DNA of 64,000 bases, from positions 1,116,001 through 1,180,000 of the forward strand of contig JBBELK010000517.1 in NCBI GenBank assembly GCA_037783545.1. The letters are read 5' to 3'. Position 1 is the first letter of the stretch; every line of letters starts with the position of its first letter. The stretch comes from Henricia sp. BOLD:AAB3569. Its lineage: Eukaryota > Echinodermata > Asteroidea > Spinulosida > Echinasteridae. The position numbers were made by a program, and so were the translations under genes. The notes under the pieces were generated by a model that searched no databases, was not told where the DNA came from, and saw nothing but the letters and a program-made list of their open reading frames with translations. This document shows, in pieces, positions 62,901-64,000 of the stretch.

Positions 62901-64000
62901 CAAGCAACAGTTGCTCCAGTTGCAAGGTCAATGTACTCCCAAGTTGTTGTCGATGTGCGGGCTCTAGAAATGTAGACATGGCTGGATGCTCCCAGTTGCT
63001 GCTAGTTGCGCAACTGATCAGTTGCTGTCGATGAGCGCGCTACGCGGTCATCGACAGCATCTAATCAGTTGAGTTCTTCCAGTTGCAATGTCGATGTACG
63101 CTAGGCTTAAAAGTTAGTTTCCTGCATCGTTGCATTGAAATGTACTTTATTTATATTGGTTCATAAACGAATGTAGCTTTGAGCTACTGATACTTCTCTT
63201 ATTTGCAATTTCAACCATTTTGGATTTTGGTTTATTTTGAAAATGTTTGTTGGCTAATGTGTACGTAAGAAAGAATTAACACTATGAAATGTTAACAACC
63301 AGTCATGGCAAATCATTATAAAATTATGTCCAATGTAAATGCAGCCGGAACTTTTGGGAATTAAATAAGCACATAATTCACTGAAAATTGAAAATCTGGG
63401 TTTACCAGATAATTTTTAGAAGTCCATACCAGTTTCTCACTAGCCAGTATATCTAACTAAAGTTTGGTTGACACTTGCAACATTAACCAGTTATGCTTTA
63501 TTTACACATTGTTCTGAGTTTTGTTCCGTTTACAGGGAAATTTAATTGCTTTTAATTTCACTGCTGGATTTAAAATTAAACTTCATTAATCCAGTTTTGC
63601 TTTTAAAAGAACATCTCCCCACACCCCTCCCCTCCCGCCCCCCACATCCCCCATCCCCCACACATGCCCCACCCAATCCCCCATCCCTCGAACATTCTTT
63701 GTTCCACCTTTTCTCACTCTACTGGTTGTCTTGTTTCATCAAGGTTTCACCCCAGAGACAGGTTTGTAGTATCTCAGTAATACATGAATGTGGTTACACT
63801 CATTTTCACCCCACCAGCTCACAATTGCCATCCCAAGTCATGAAAATCACGCCAGCATTGTGTGTGTCAGAATGGACTTAATGTACAATGTCCATGGAAT
63901 TGGTCATAGTCAAAATAGTTTGGAGCTGTCCCTGTTTTTATTTTTTGTCCAGTTGAAACCCAAGCAGTGTTTTTATAATTTGTGAAATCGATCACTTAAT
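23459..64000 (+). CDS. PIEZO: PIEZO mechanosensitive cation channel gene, 5' part (partial)
   Basis: Nine exons join in phase to 378 codons and continue past the window. PIEZO proteins are trimeric plasma-membrane channels of about 2,500-2,800 residues; this part covers roughly the first eight membrane helices of the distal blade. Matches to vertebrate PIEZO1/2 run in order. They are ALSAVYLLCLLVLPLMP after the first helix, the extracellular loop with an N-glycosylation sequon (NGT) and WRQLGYQPL, LPDVVVLIVTIFVFV, a charged linker, TWWSFYQSW, GAHIFVLYLYQFQFFQEV (vertebrate GHLIGLYLYQFQFFQEA), EEFFARLFGLKAII, and NPAAVLMFYLYLAVIIRCWL. The pore and cap are downstream of the window. Introns are long and full of transposable elements. 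Exon 37815-38337 is a likely alternative start. Confidence 0.93.
23891..24310. repeat. TIR element TACTATTTACCGGAAAA with internal CACACCGGAAAA tandem repeat
   Basis: TACTATTTACCGGAAAA at 23891 is inverted at 24310. The left interior holds about five copies of a 12-bp unit CACACCGGAAAA (about 23913-23980), followed by a looser TAAATACCGG/AAACATACTAAATAC array; the right interior is T-rich with TTTTCCGGTATTTAG. Non-coding. Confidence 0.7.
24381..24730. repeat. hAT-like MITE, TAGGGATRG family, copy 1, with perfect 8-bp duplication
   Basis: TAGGGATAG starts the element and CCATCCCTA ends it. GTGAGCAC flanks both sides exactly (24373-24380 and 24731-24738). The interior contains TTAACCGGTTAACCATT near the left and GGTCGACCGACAC near the right. 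A related reverse copy is at about 39384-39700. Confidence 0.82.
24793..25155. repeat. hAT-like foldback, family J, copy 2, with perfect 8-bp duplication
   Basis: It shares AATCAACAGATA, CCCACTTGCACTTTTGTCGC and the inverted right arm with the copy at 21886-22291. ATTTATTG is duplicated exactly at 24785-24792 and 25156-25163. Open frames across it are repeat by-products. Confidence 0.82.
25547..25808. repeat. TIR element CAGGGGCGGATCCAGG
   Basis: CAGGGGCGGATCCAGG is exactly inverted at 25793-25808. The flanks share TACAT on both sides. The end motif is of the hAT style, although only five duplicated bases are evident. The interior is 230 bp without coding. Confidence 0.8.
25903..26135. repeat. 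diverged palindromic MITE followed by a LINE-like (AAT)n tail
   Basis: 25903-25998 is a decayed relative of the 19856-19996 palindrome (AAAGGCGGAGGCTC ... GGGCCTCTGCCTTTAA). At about 26077-26098, (AAT)n follows ATTGATGGCCAAATA, as at the 3' end of a LINE. It abuts a fragment of the common repeat (GGTGTTTGTTACCATTGCTA). Confidence 0.5.
26770..27017 (-). repeat. SINE family A, copy 2
   Basis: Reverse-strand copy with the tRNA-like unit at 26826-26904 (B box GGTTCGAATCC, loop with GTT), the downstream CACTGCATCCAGATTTCCC and the conserved upstream part (GATCTCTGGGAGGGGTGGTC) ending at 27017. Confidence 0.75.
27116..27245 (+). repeat. SINE family A, copy 3 (truncated, rearranged tRNA part)
   Basis: It carries GGTCCGCGGTTCGAATCCCG and the same 3' unit (CACTGCATCCAGATTTCCC). 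The anticodon-arm region is rearranged and the upstream 125 bp is absent. It lies about 100 bp from copy 2 in opposite orientation. Confidence 0.7.
27333..27480. repeat. partial GCCGTGTCCGCATTGGACTT element, copy 1
   Basis: GCCGTGTCCGCATTGGACTT and TTTTTCGGCAGGTTTTACCG match the end of the element at 54258-54452 in inverse orientation. The right part is diverged (CTGCATTTGGACTTTTTTGA). Confidence 0.6.
27545..27800. repeat. two head-to-head partial copies of the TTAA-ended common repeat (family F)
   Basis: 27545-27629 ends ATGATGTATTGGGGCTTTAA. From 27630 the mirror version AAAGGCCCATTGTATCGTTT continues through GAGTTGACAAGAAAAACC and AACAAACACCACATGA. Both match the ends of the intact copy at 51913-52233. 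Confidence 0.6.
27801..30740. other. no gene recognised (PIEZO intron 1)
   Basis: Intronic, AT-rich. Repeated AAAGACCACCT-like words occur at 28300-28400. A G-rich run is at about 28564-28583. Frames at 28540-28890 and 29212-29640 have no recognisable homology and are treated as chance. Confidence 0.5.
30745..31200. repeat. AACCCGGGTTGAACTCAACC-rich foldback
   Basis: Repeated direct and inverted CAACCCSGGTTGA words. Both sides carry TTCACACTTG or its complement, and GGCCTTTTTCCAC-like ends. A shorter relative is at 36247-36372. Confidence 0.6.
31314..31480. repeat. left subterminal GGCCTCGG array
   Basis: Dense GGCCTC/GAGGCC units, with CGAGGCCGGCCTCG palindromes, directly inside the left end of the hAT element. 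Six-frame readings such as RPRPRP are artefacts of the repeat. Confidence 0.75.
32057..32238 (+). CDS. BED-type zinc-finger exon of the hAT element
   Basis: It starts with ATG 32057 (MSSNSRIIQFGFV) and ends at donor GTAAGT (32239). The finger is C-x2-C ... H-x4-H: KRKHRASCKFCKAKSQ then TTSNFTRHLQRVH. BED fingers are DNA-binding domains of hAT transposases and the ZBED proteins derived from them. No downstream dimerisation or catalytic exon lies within the element, so only the DNA-binding N-terminus could be encoded. A domesticated host gene is possible but the transposon ends argue otherwise. Confidence 0.72.
32507..32645. repeat. right subterminal GGCCTCGG array
   Basis: Direct repeats of GGCCTCGGCCTCGG and GGCCTTGGCC close to the right end of the hAT element, same orientation as in the left array. 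Confidence 0.75.
32657..32760. repeat. fragment of common repeat family F
   Basis: CATCATTTGCA, GAAAAACCCGACTAAAAGT and AACAAACACCA match family F. It is the continuation of the copy into which the hAT element inserted. Confidence 0.6.
33020..33125 (+). repeat. SINE fragment (family D-like)
   Basis: TAGGTTCGAAGCTCCC followed by TTAAGCAAGGCACTTTGCC and TCCACCTACATGTAGG resembles the B box and start of the tail of tRNA-derived SINEs. Confidence 0.5.
33330..33403 (-). repeat. tRNA-like SINE head
   Basis: On the minus strand, TAGCTCAGCTGCCAGAGC (A box) and GGATCAAATCC (B box) are spaced as in a tRNA. It abuts the left edge of the split-repeat relic. Confidence 0.5.
33404..34653 (+). mobile_element. 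short Ngaro/DIRS-like relic with split direct repeats
   Basis: Two sequences recur directly. Repeat A (about 143 bp) is at 33404-33546 and 33965-34107; repeat B (about 136 bp) is at 33829-33964 and 34517-34653. The order is A, spacer, B-A joined, spacer, B, which recalls the split direct repeats of Ngaro and PAT-type tyrosine-recombinase retroelements, although those usually have no spacer between the last A and B. Repeat A includes a TATA-like promoter. The first spacer has a short gag-like stretch (ERQKLIRLADRSDLGW), a signature I associate with this group. The copy is a fossil: far too short to be whole, with most coding parts missing. The near-identity of the repeats suggests modest age. 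Confidence 0.5.
34654..35780. other. no gene recognised (PIEZO intron 1)
   Basis: Intronic, AT-rich sequence with TACATGTA clusters near 34670-34685. No exon recognised. Confidence 0.5.
35783..35806. repeat. interstitial telomere-type repeat (TTAGGG)4
   Basis: Four exact TTAGGG units, the animal telomere repeat, directly before the 5' end of a family D SINE. Confidence 0.85.
35808..36140 (+). repeat. SINE family D, copy 2 (most complete)
   Basis: The head TCCGTGGCCGAGTGGTTTGG is like the A-box end of a class II (Ser/Leu-type) tRNA, with B box GGGTTCGAAACTC. The body holds AGCAAGGCACTTAATCACAC, CTTGCTCCATCCTTCGG and AAGGGGATTCCCCGGTGTC. It ends in short AAATAAAT/AAT repeats. Confidence 0.75.
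36247..36372. repeat. short AACCCGGGTTGA foldback relative
   Basis: CTCAACCCGGGTTGAACTCA and CAGCGTCAACCCCAAGATTT match pieces of 30745-31200; the right edge reads GAAAAGGCCTGATG. Confidence 0.5.
36373..37732. other. no gene recognised (PIEZO intron 1)
   Basis: Intronic stretch preceding the alternative first exon. No coding exon or clear repeat pair was seen. Confidence 0.45.
37733..37814 (+). promoter_or_regulatory. possible promoter/5' UTR of the alternative PIEZO exon
   Basis: A TATA-like CAATATATAG lies about 75-80 bp before the ATG at 37815, whose context AAAAATGG is favourable (A at -3, G at +4). An in-frame TGA at 37803 limits the start. This is inferred from position; no transcript evidence is available. 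Confidence 0.3.
37815..38337 (+). CDS. PIEZO: PIEZO exon 1b: alternative first exon with long N-terminal tail
   Basis: ATG 37815 opens 174 full codons plus one base, ending at donor GTGAGA (38338). Exon 1a also leaves one base, so both join exon 2 in the same frame with the same split GCT codon. The product is a hydrophilic, acidic tail (MDGKKGKYTPIPSDESSADE; His/Asp-rich middle), then LALQDLWQRIKKSI, and a hydrophobic helix RYFLTWLLLYFVVGPTLIT directly before ASILRY of exon 2. The WLLL motif resembles helix 1 of vertebrate PIEZO1 (YWLLLPCALLAACLL). It contrasts with the stop-rich intron around it. A separate small gene ending here, or unrelated chance coding, cannot be excluded without transcripts. 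Confidence 0.68.
38585..39138. repeat. MITE with TTTAAAGTTGCACTGTCC ends
   Basis: The 18-bp end TTTAAAGTTGCACTGTCC (38585-38602) is exactly inverted at 39121-39138. The interior is about 520 bp, with a GC-rich island near 38760-38850, and no coding. It begins about 250 bp after the exon 1b donor. Confidence 0.82.
39384..39700. repeat. hAT-like MITE, TAGGGATRG family, copy 2 (reverse, one end lost)
   Basis: TAGGGATGGGAATTTAC, TTAACTGGTTAACCATTCG and CATCTATAGACTATAAA-like blocks match the copy at 24381-24730 read in reverse. The far end is not recognisable. Confidence 0.6.
40447..40542 (+). CDS. PIEZO: PIEZO exon 2
   Basis: The acceptor TTTGCCAG ends at 40446 and donor GTAAGT starts at 40543. 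It encodes ASILRYNALSAVYLLCLLVL then PLMPNPSRRTMSG (membrane helix 2), aligning with vertebrate FRYNGLSFVYLIYLLLIPLF and PTKATMQG. It is shared by both possible first exons. Confidence 0.93.
40594..41110. repeat. MITE, AGCATACATCGACATTGCAA family, copy 1
   Basis: The ends AGCATACATCGACATTGCAA and complement are inverted. The inside is filled with GCAACT/AGTTGC words in both orientations and a second nested set of similar ends near 40755. Copy 2 is at 62081-63107. Confidence 0.75.
41290..41430. other. unexplained GC-rich island in PIEZO intron 2
   Basis: A short GC-rich stretch between AG and GT sites gives open readings in more than one frame. It does not match PIEZO and is not needed to join exons 2 and 3. 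It is noted as a possible cryptic exon or repeat fragment. Confidence 0.25.
41633..41752 (+). CDS. PIEZO: PIEZO exon 3
   Basis: Acceptor ACCCTCAG; donor GTAAGTAT at 41753. It encodes helix 3 (AYLLILLILAILACLTQAIF) and the start of an extracellular loop (SPYGHGWEP). Confidence 0.9.
41971..42051. repeat. imperfect 81-nt hairpin
   Basis: GATGGTGCAC and GTGCACCATC form the base. The centre is GGCAGGCCTGCC with GATCctGAGA / TCTCaaGATC next to it. It is flanked by AAATATT-type words on both sides. It is probably a small foldback element. Confidence 0.6.
42455..42497 (+). CDS. PIEZO: PIEZO exon 4 (43 nt)
   Basis: Acceptor TTATTTCAG; donor GTGAGT at 42498. It encodes CNGTEALWRQLGYQP across the splice sites. 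The NGT sequon and following W/G pattern match the extracellular NCST-WEKTFRQIGF segment of vertebrate PIEZO2. Confidence 0.88.
42868..43323 (+). CDS. PIEZO: PIEZO exon 5
   Basis: Acceptor CAACCAG; donor GTAAGA at 43324. It encodes four hydrophobic helices and a charged cytosolic linker: ICRLILPDVVVLIVTIFVFV, then KPTEESQSTEDDG, then FVAMVLCAFAAVILPSAISA, FYFVLFLLVITWWSFYQSW, and IVWLLYSGAHIFVLYLYQFQ. The LYLYQFQFFQE stretch is nearly identical to vertebrate PIEZO2. Confidence 0.95.
43451..43850. repeat. family F fragment followed by ACTTGACTTGAG repeat
   Basis: 43451-43630 begins TTAAAGGTAGAGTACATCAT and matches family F. 43632-43850 matches 51410-51577, ending in GACTTGACTTGAGAC-type repeats and CAGAGGGAGACTCGTT, then runs into the minisatellite. 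Confidence 0.6.
43883..46190. repeat. 2.3 kb minisatellite with higher-order structure
   Basis: 43883-44380 is about 33 essentially perfect copies of the 15-mer CACACTATAGACTGC. From about 44385 a 26-bp variant (with ATTGATGCTTTATAGAC inserted) appears. About 44570-45080 is a regular 41-bp dimer of the 26-mer and a 15-mer ending GACGTC. 45080-46190 mixes 15- and 16-mers (TGCCCAC, TGTCCAC). AACCTGTMCACACTATAGAC occurs at both edges. It lies in the intron between PIEZO exons 5 and 6. Long repeat-peptide frames on both strands are artefacts. Confidence 0.95.
46291..46658 (-). repeat. MITE, TCTACACGAGCCAACA family, copy 2
   Basis: Reverse-orientation match to 4259-4622, including GTGTCTGACGATGTCGGCC and CCATCCAACTTTTGGTCG-type interior blocks. 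The ends are TTAAGGCCC and GGGCCTTTAA. Confidence 0.8.
47050..47325. repeat. inverted-repeat element GTGCGTTCAGACAATGG
   Basis: GTGCGTTCAGACAATGG at the left and CCCGTCTGAACATGG at the right form imperfect ends. The interior repeats CGTTGTTA and ACTTACGAG in both orientations and contains GTGTGGACGCAC, also seen at 61660. Confidence 0.5.
47796..48558. repeat. family F MITE with a LINE inserted
   Basis: TTAAAGACGGATTACATGAT at the left and ATGATGGGGGCTTTAA at the right correspond to the intact copy 51913-52233. The extra length is a LINE fragment at 47891-48312. Removing it leaves about 340 bp, close to the intact copy. Confidence 0.75.
47891..48312 (-). mobile_element. 5'-truncated LINE (CR1-like group), 3' end only
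   Basis: On the minus strand the frame ends in the characteristic LINE ORF2 tail: QRALKHAAPSLWNNLPDSIR then LSTFKRLLKTHLFN and stop. It is followed by a 3' UTR with two AAAGCGCT words and TATATAAGCATTTTTATT, finishing in (ATT)n. That tail is typical of CR1/Rex-type non-LTR elements. Only about 65 codons remain; upstream reverse transcriptase is missing by 5' truncation. Confidence 0.82.
48762..48924 (+). CDS. PIEZO: PIEZO exon 6
   Basis: Acceptor TCTTTCAG; donor GTGAGT at 48925. It encodes LFGLKAIIDATDCDNPLVIT, then NQRWFVYVNPAAVLMFYLYL and AVIIRCWLDGP, matching vertebrate RLFGIKSVIQTDC and NPILLLVMYYTLATLIRIWL. It ends on a codon boundary. Confidence 0.94.
49214..49303 (+). CDS. PIEZO: PIEZO exon 7 (90 nt, phase 0-0)
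   Basis: Acceptor CTTTTTCAG; donor GTAGGT at 49304. It encodes SHSVSNNVRLSMYCETEYSF, then CYDSETEND, in the cytosolic linker after helix 8. Both boundaries are in phase 0, so it could be skipped without a frame change. The linker is poorly conserved, so the call rests on splice sites, frame and position. Confidence 0.7.
49496..50014. repeat. MITE GGGGCCGTCCATAAAGTACG with internal duplication and G29 tract
   Basis: GGGGCCGTCCATAAAGTACG at the left is inverted at the right (GTACTTTATGGACGACCCC). The interior has repeated CCATGCGTACGG blocks and a run of 29 G at 49940-49968. No coding. The end motif is one I have seen in many animal genomes. Confidence 0.78.
50243..50643. repeat. 400-bp foldback TTCCACAGTAAAGGGG
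   Basis: The arms pair from TTCCACAGTAAAGGGG through TTGGCAACACAGACCATATT, CCTTTGTCTGGTCTCAAAA, TTACAAATAGTGTGACAACA and TACAAATTTCCAATATACG to a centre near 50435. Confidence 0.8.
50799..50828 (+). CDS. PIEZO: PIEZO exon 8 (30-nt micro-exon)
   Basis: Acceptor CACCACAG; donor GTGAGTG at 50829. It encodes NRVNGSISGE and is phase 0-0. Good splice sites and frame support it, but homology is absent and it could be an optional cassette or a false exon. Confidence 0.5.
51020..51580. repeat. ACTTGACTTGAGACTCGA-repeat element containing a palindromic MITE
   Basis: Both flanks consist of GACTTGACTTGAGACTCGAA-type repeats. 51226-51356 inside is a palindromic MITE (AAGGCACAGGCTCATCAGC) like 19856-19996. 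51410-51577 repeats 43632-43850. Confidence 0.6.
51913..52233. repeat. common repeat family F, intact copy (TTAA ends)
   Basis: TTAAATGTAGAACACATGAT at the left and the complement of TTAAAGGTAGAACACATCAT at the right. Interior words include CAAGTTTTCAGAAG-type sequence and GTTTTTCTTGTCAACTCGTG. Partial relatives lie near 640-720, 26098-26135, 27545-27800, 32657-32760 and 43451-43630. Confidence 0.75.
52405..52562 (+). repeat. SINE family B, copy 3 (head truncated)
   Basis: CACACCCGAGCACGCTGTGA, TTTATAGTGTCTCAGGAAAG and AGTATACAGTGTT match 20100-20222. Directly followed by a family C SINE. Confidence 0.65.
52573..52868 (+). repeat. SINE family C, copy 2
   Basis: GATGGTTTAGTGGGTACACA, B box GGTTCAAGTCC, TTTGTGTCCCTGGGCAAGA, ATTGCCTCGTTAACCC and GGTTCTGGCGATTCCTTGAT follow the layout of the copy at 17362-17650. 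Confidence 0.7.
53696..54063. repeat. MITE with TTAAAGGAAGGGACAACACT ends (T2/Kolobok-like)
   Basis: A perfect 22-bp inverted end starting TTAAAGGAAGGGACAACACT (53696) closes at 54063. TTAA boundaries and a TTAAAGGRR terminus are features of the T2-type MITEs assigned to the Kolobok group. No coding. Confidence 0.8.
54258..54452. repeat. TIR element TAAAGSCKTGTCCGCATTGG, copy 2
   Basis: AAAGGCTTGTCCGCATTGGA at the left and TCCAATGCGGACACGGCTTT at the right. A partial relative is at 27333-27480. Confidence 0.7.
54453..55211. other. no gene recognised (PIEZO intron 8)
   Basis: Intronic sequence; nothing recognised. Confidence 0.5.
55212..55446. repeat. MITE, CCATGAAATTGGGCCC family, copy 2
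   Basis: CCTGGGTCCAATTTTATGCT, continuing TTTGCTTAGCAC, is inverted at the right as GTGCTTAGCAAA, then TTTAGCAGCACCATGAAATT. Better preserved than the copy at 16025-16239. Confidence 0.75.
55711..56934 (-). repeat. TIR element GGTGGATTGCAATA, copy 2, with nested insertion
   Basis: The outer ends GGCTGGATTGCAATA and TATTGCAATCCACC and flanking AAGTTAGGACGT / GTCCTAACTTTTGG blocks match 11681-12151 in reverse. About 600 bp of extra sequence in the middle is a second inverted-repeat element. Confidence 0.75.
55914..56523. repeat. nested inverted-repeat element ATAGTTCTGCTTCCG
   Basis: GGCAAAAAA..ATAGTTCTGCTTCCG at the left mirrors CGGAAGCAGAACTAT..TTTTTTTTGGCC at the right. Inner TAGGGTAGGTAGGTAGGG and TAGGGTCGGTCGGG tracts lie next to A/T-rich runs. 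Non-coding. Confidence 0.65.
56936..57050 (-). repeat. tRNA-derived SINE fragment
   Basis: On the minus strand GGGTTCAAATGC (B box) is followed by GCCCTTGGGCAAGACAATTT, the usual start of a SINE tail. Confidence 0.5.
57801..58043. repeat. TIR element GCATACCTGCCAAC
   Basis: GCATACCTGCCAAC at 57801 and GTTGGCAGGTATGC ending 58043 are inverted; CCGATTTTATCG and CCGATATTTTTT lie just inside. No coding. Confidence 0.7.
58250..59096. other. no gene recognised (PIEZO intron 8)
   Basis: Intronic sequence; a short frame at 58506-58781 has no recognisable homology. Confidence 0.5.
59097..59275. repeat. pogo/Tigger-style MITE AGTAAACTCTCRTTA
   Basis: AGTAAACTCTCATTACAGCG at the left is inverted at the right as TTATAACGAGAGTTTACTGT. 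ACAGTAAACTCTCGTTATAA-type ends are usual for pogo-group Tc1/mariner elements. About 180 bp, non-coding. Confidence 0.65.
59395..59770. repeat. dispersed repeat, copy 2 (inverse of 3652-4030)
   Basis: CGGACGATAAAGACCGGCCG, ATTACGCGTAATGCGTGCAT and AAGCAAAATGTGCGTACACG correspond in reverse to the first copy. Confidence 0.55.
59771..61184. other. no gene recognised (end of PIEZO intron 8)
   Basis: AT-rich intron ending in a strong polypyrimidine tract before exon 9. Confidence 0.5.
61185..61241 (+). CDS. PIEZO: PIEZO exon 9 (57 nt, phase 0-0)
   Basis: A strong polypyrimidine tract and TCGTTAG precede it; donor GTAAGA starts at 61242. It encodes DRDVVNRHKKPLKRHGEKE, a basic stretch of the cytosolic linker after helix 8. 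It can join exon 6, 7 or 8 without a frame change. Confidence 0.78.
61365..61650 (-). repeat. tRNA-derived SINE (minus strand)
   Basis: On the minus strand a B box (GGTTCGAAACC) is followed by TTGTGTCCTTGGACAAGACA, a SINE tail, CCACCCAGATGTATAAATGG and a region with CCATCCAGGAGG. No second copy in this window. Confidence 0.5.
61655..61880. repeat. foldback with a perfect 29-bp hairpin core
   Basis: 61711-61739 and 61745-61773 are exact complements (CACAAACCCCCAAGTTCCCC, then TCGAGGGAA) separated by GTTCG. The outer parts (TTTGTGCCGTGTGGACGCAC; GTGACCGTCTGAACACGG) are loosely inverted. Confidence 0.8.
62081..63107. repeat. MITE, AGCATACATCGACATTGCAA family, copy 2, interrupted
   Basis: GCCTAGCATACATCAACATT at the left and AATGTCGATGTACGCTAGGC at the right match 40594-41110. 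The interior GCAACT/AGTTGC words are interrupted by a separate element at 62258-62811. Confidence 0.75.
62258..62811. repeat. Tc1/mariner-style element nested in the MITE
   Basis: TACTCTCCAACAAAAGAAAC starts it, and the exact complement ends it at 62811. The inverted ends extend about 50 bp (to GCTGTATTTTTTCA), with TA on both outer sides. A short interior reading (QSQYRVCPPCALITAVHLRL) may be a transposase scrap. Non-autonomous. Confidence 0.75.
63108..64000. other. no confident exon; C-rich tract
   Basis: PIEZO intron 9 continues to the window end. 63617-63695 is C-rich (CCCCTCCCCTCCCGCCCCCC) and could form a G-quadruplex on the minus strand. An 18-nt AG/GT-bounded segment near 63745 is not accepted as an exon. 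Confidence 0.45.

Noticed and set aside
63745-63762. 18-nt PIEZO exon 10 (VSPQRQ)
   Set aside because: It has an AG and a GT, but the donor is weak, the peptide has no homology and a C-rich tract upstream mimics a polypyrimidine tract.

Overview
The window is invertebrate animal nuclear DNA. It has long introns, GT-AG exons of conserved animal genes, tRNA-derived SINEs, and a very high density of foldback and inverted-repeat elements. The palindromic word TACATGTA recurs throughout. Gene content and repeats fit a marine deuterostome, most likely an echinoderm or hemichordate; the taxon is inference.

Three host genes are visible. (1) The last two coding exons of ZFTRAF1 (CYHR1) lie on the plus strand at 4941-5152 and 6007-6398. 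(2) A single-exon TMEM276-like six-span membrane protein lies on the minus strand at 20692-21297. In human, TMEM276 and ZFTRAF1 are adjacent and can be read through as one transcript; here they are linked but convergent. (3) The 5' part of a PIEZO mechanosensitive channel gene runs on the plus strand from an ATG at 23459 past the end of the window. Nine exons join in frame to 378 codons: 23459-23537, 40447-40542, 41633-41752, 42455-42497, 42868-43323, 48762-48924, 49214-49303, 50799-50828 and 61185-61241. A tenth exon (37815-38337) inside intron 1 has its own ATG with an upstream in-frame stop, ends at a good donor in the same phase as exon 1, and encodes a long acidic tail plus an alternative first membrane helix. 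It is best read as an alternative PIEZO first exon and is the most interesting object here.

Layout. 1-4.9 kb: mostly anonymous sequence with small inverted-repeat elements. 4.9-6.4 kb: ZFTRAF1 3' end. 6.6-9.0 kb: a nested pair of hAT-like foldbacks, then a 0.9 kb foldback. 9.5-20.5 kb: SINEs, a decayed Tc1-like transposon and foldbacks. 20.7-21.3 kb: TMEM276-like gene. 21.3-23.4 kb: repeat-invaded spacer between the divergent TMEM276-like and PIEZO genes. 23.5-64 kb: PIEZO introns filled with MITEs, SINEs, a hAT element carrying a BED zinc-finger exon (31313-32656, with an 8-bp target duplication), a short Ngaro/DIRS-like relic, a 5'-truncated LINE, and a 2.3 kb minisatellite (43883-46190) in the intron after PIEZO exon 5.

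Most small open frames in the window are chance or repeat-derived. No rRNA gene, CRISPR array, operon or bacterial feature was seen, and every tRNA-like sequence is better explained as a SINE head.
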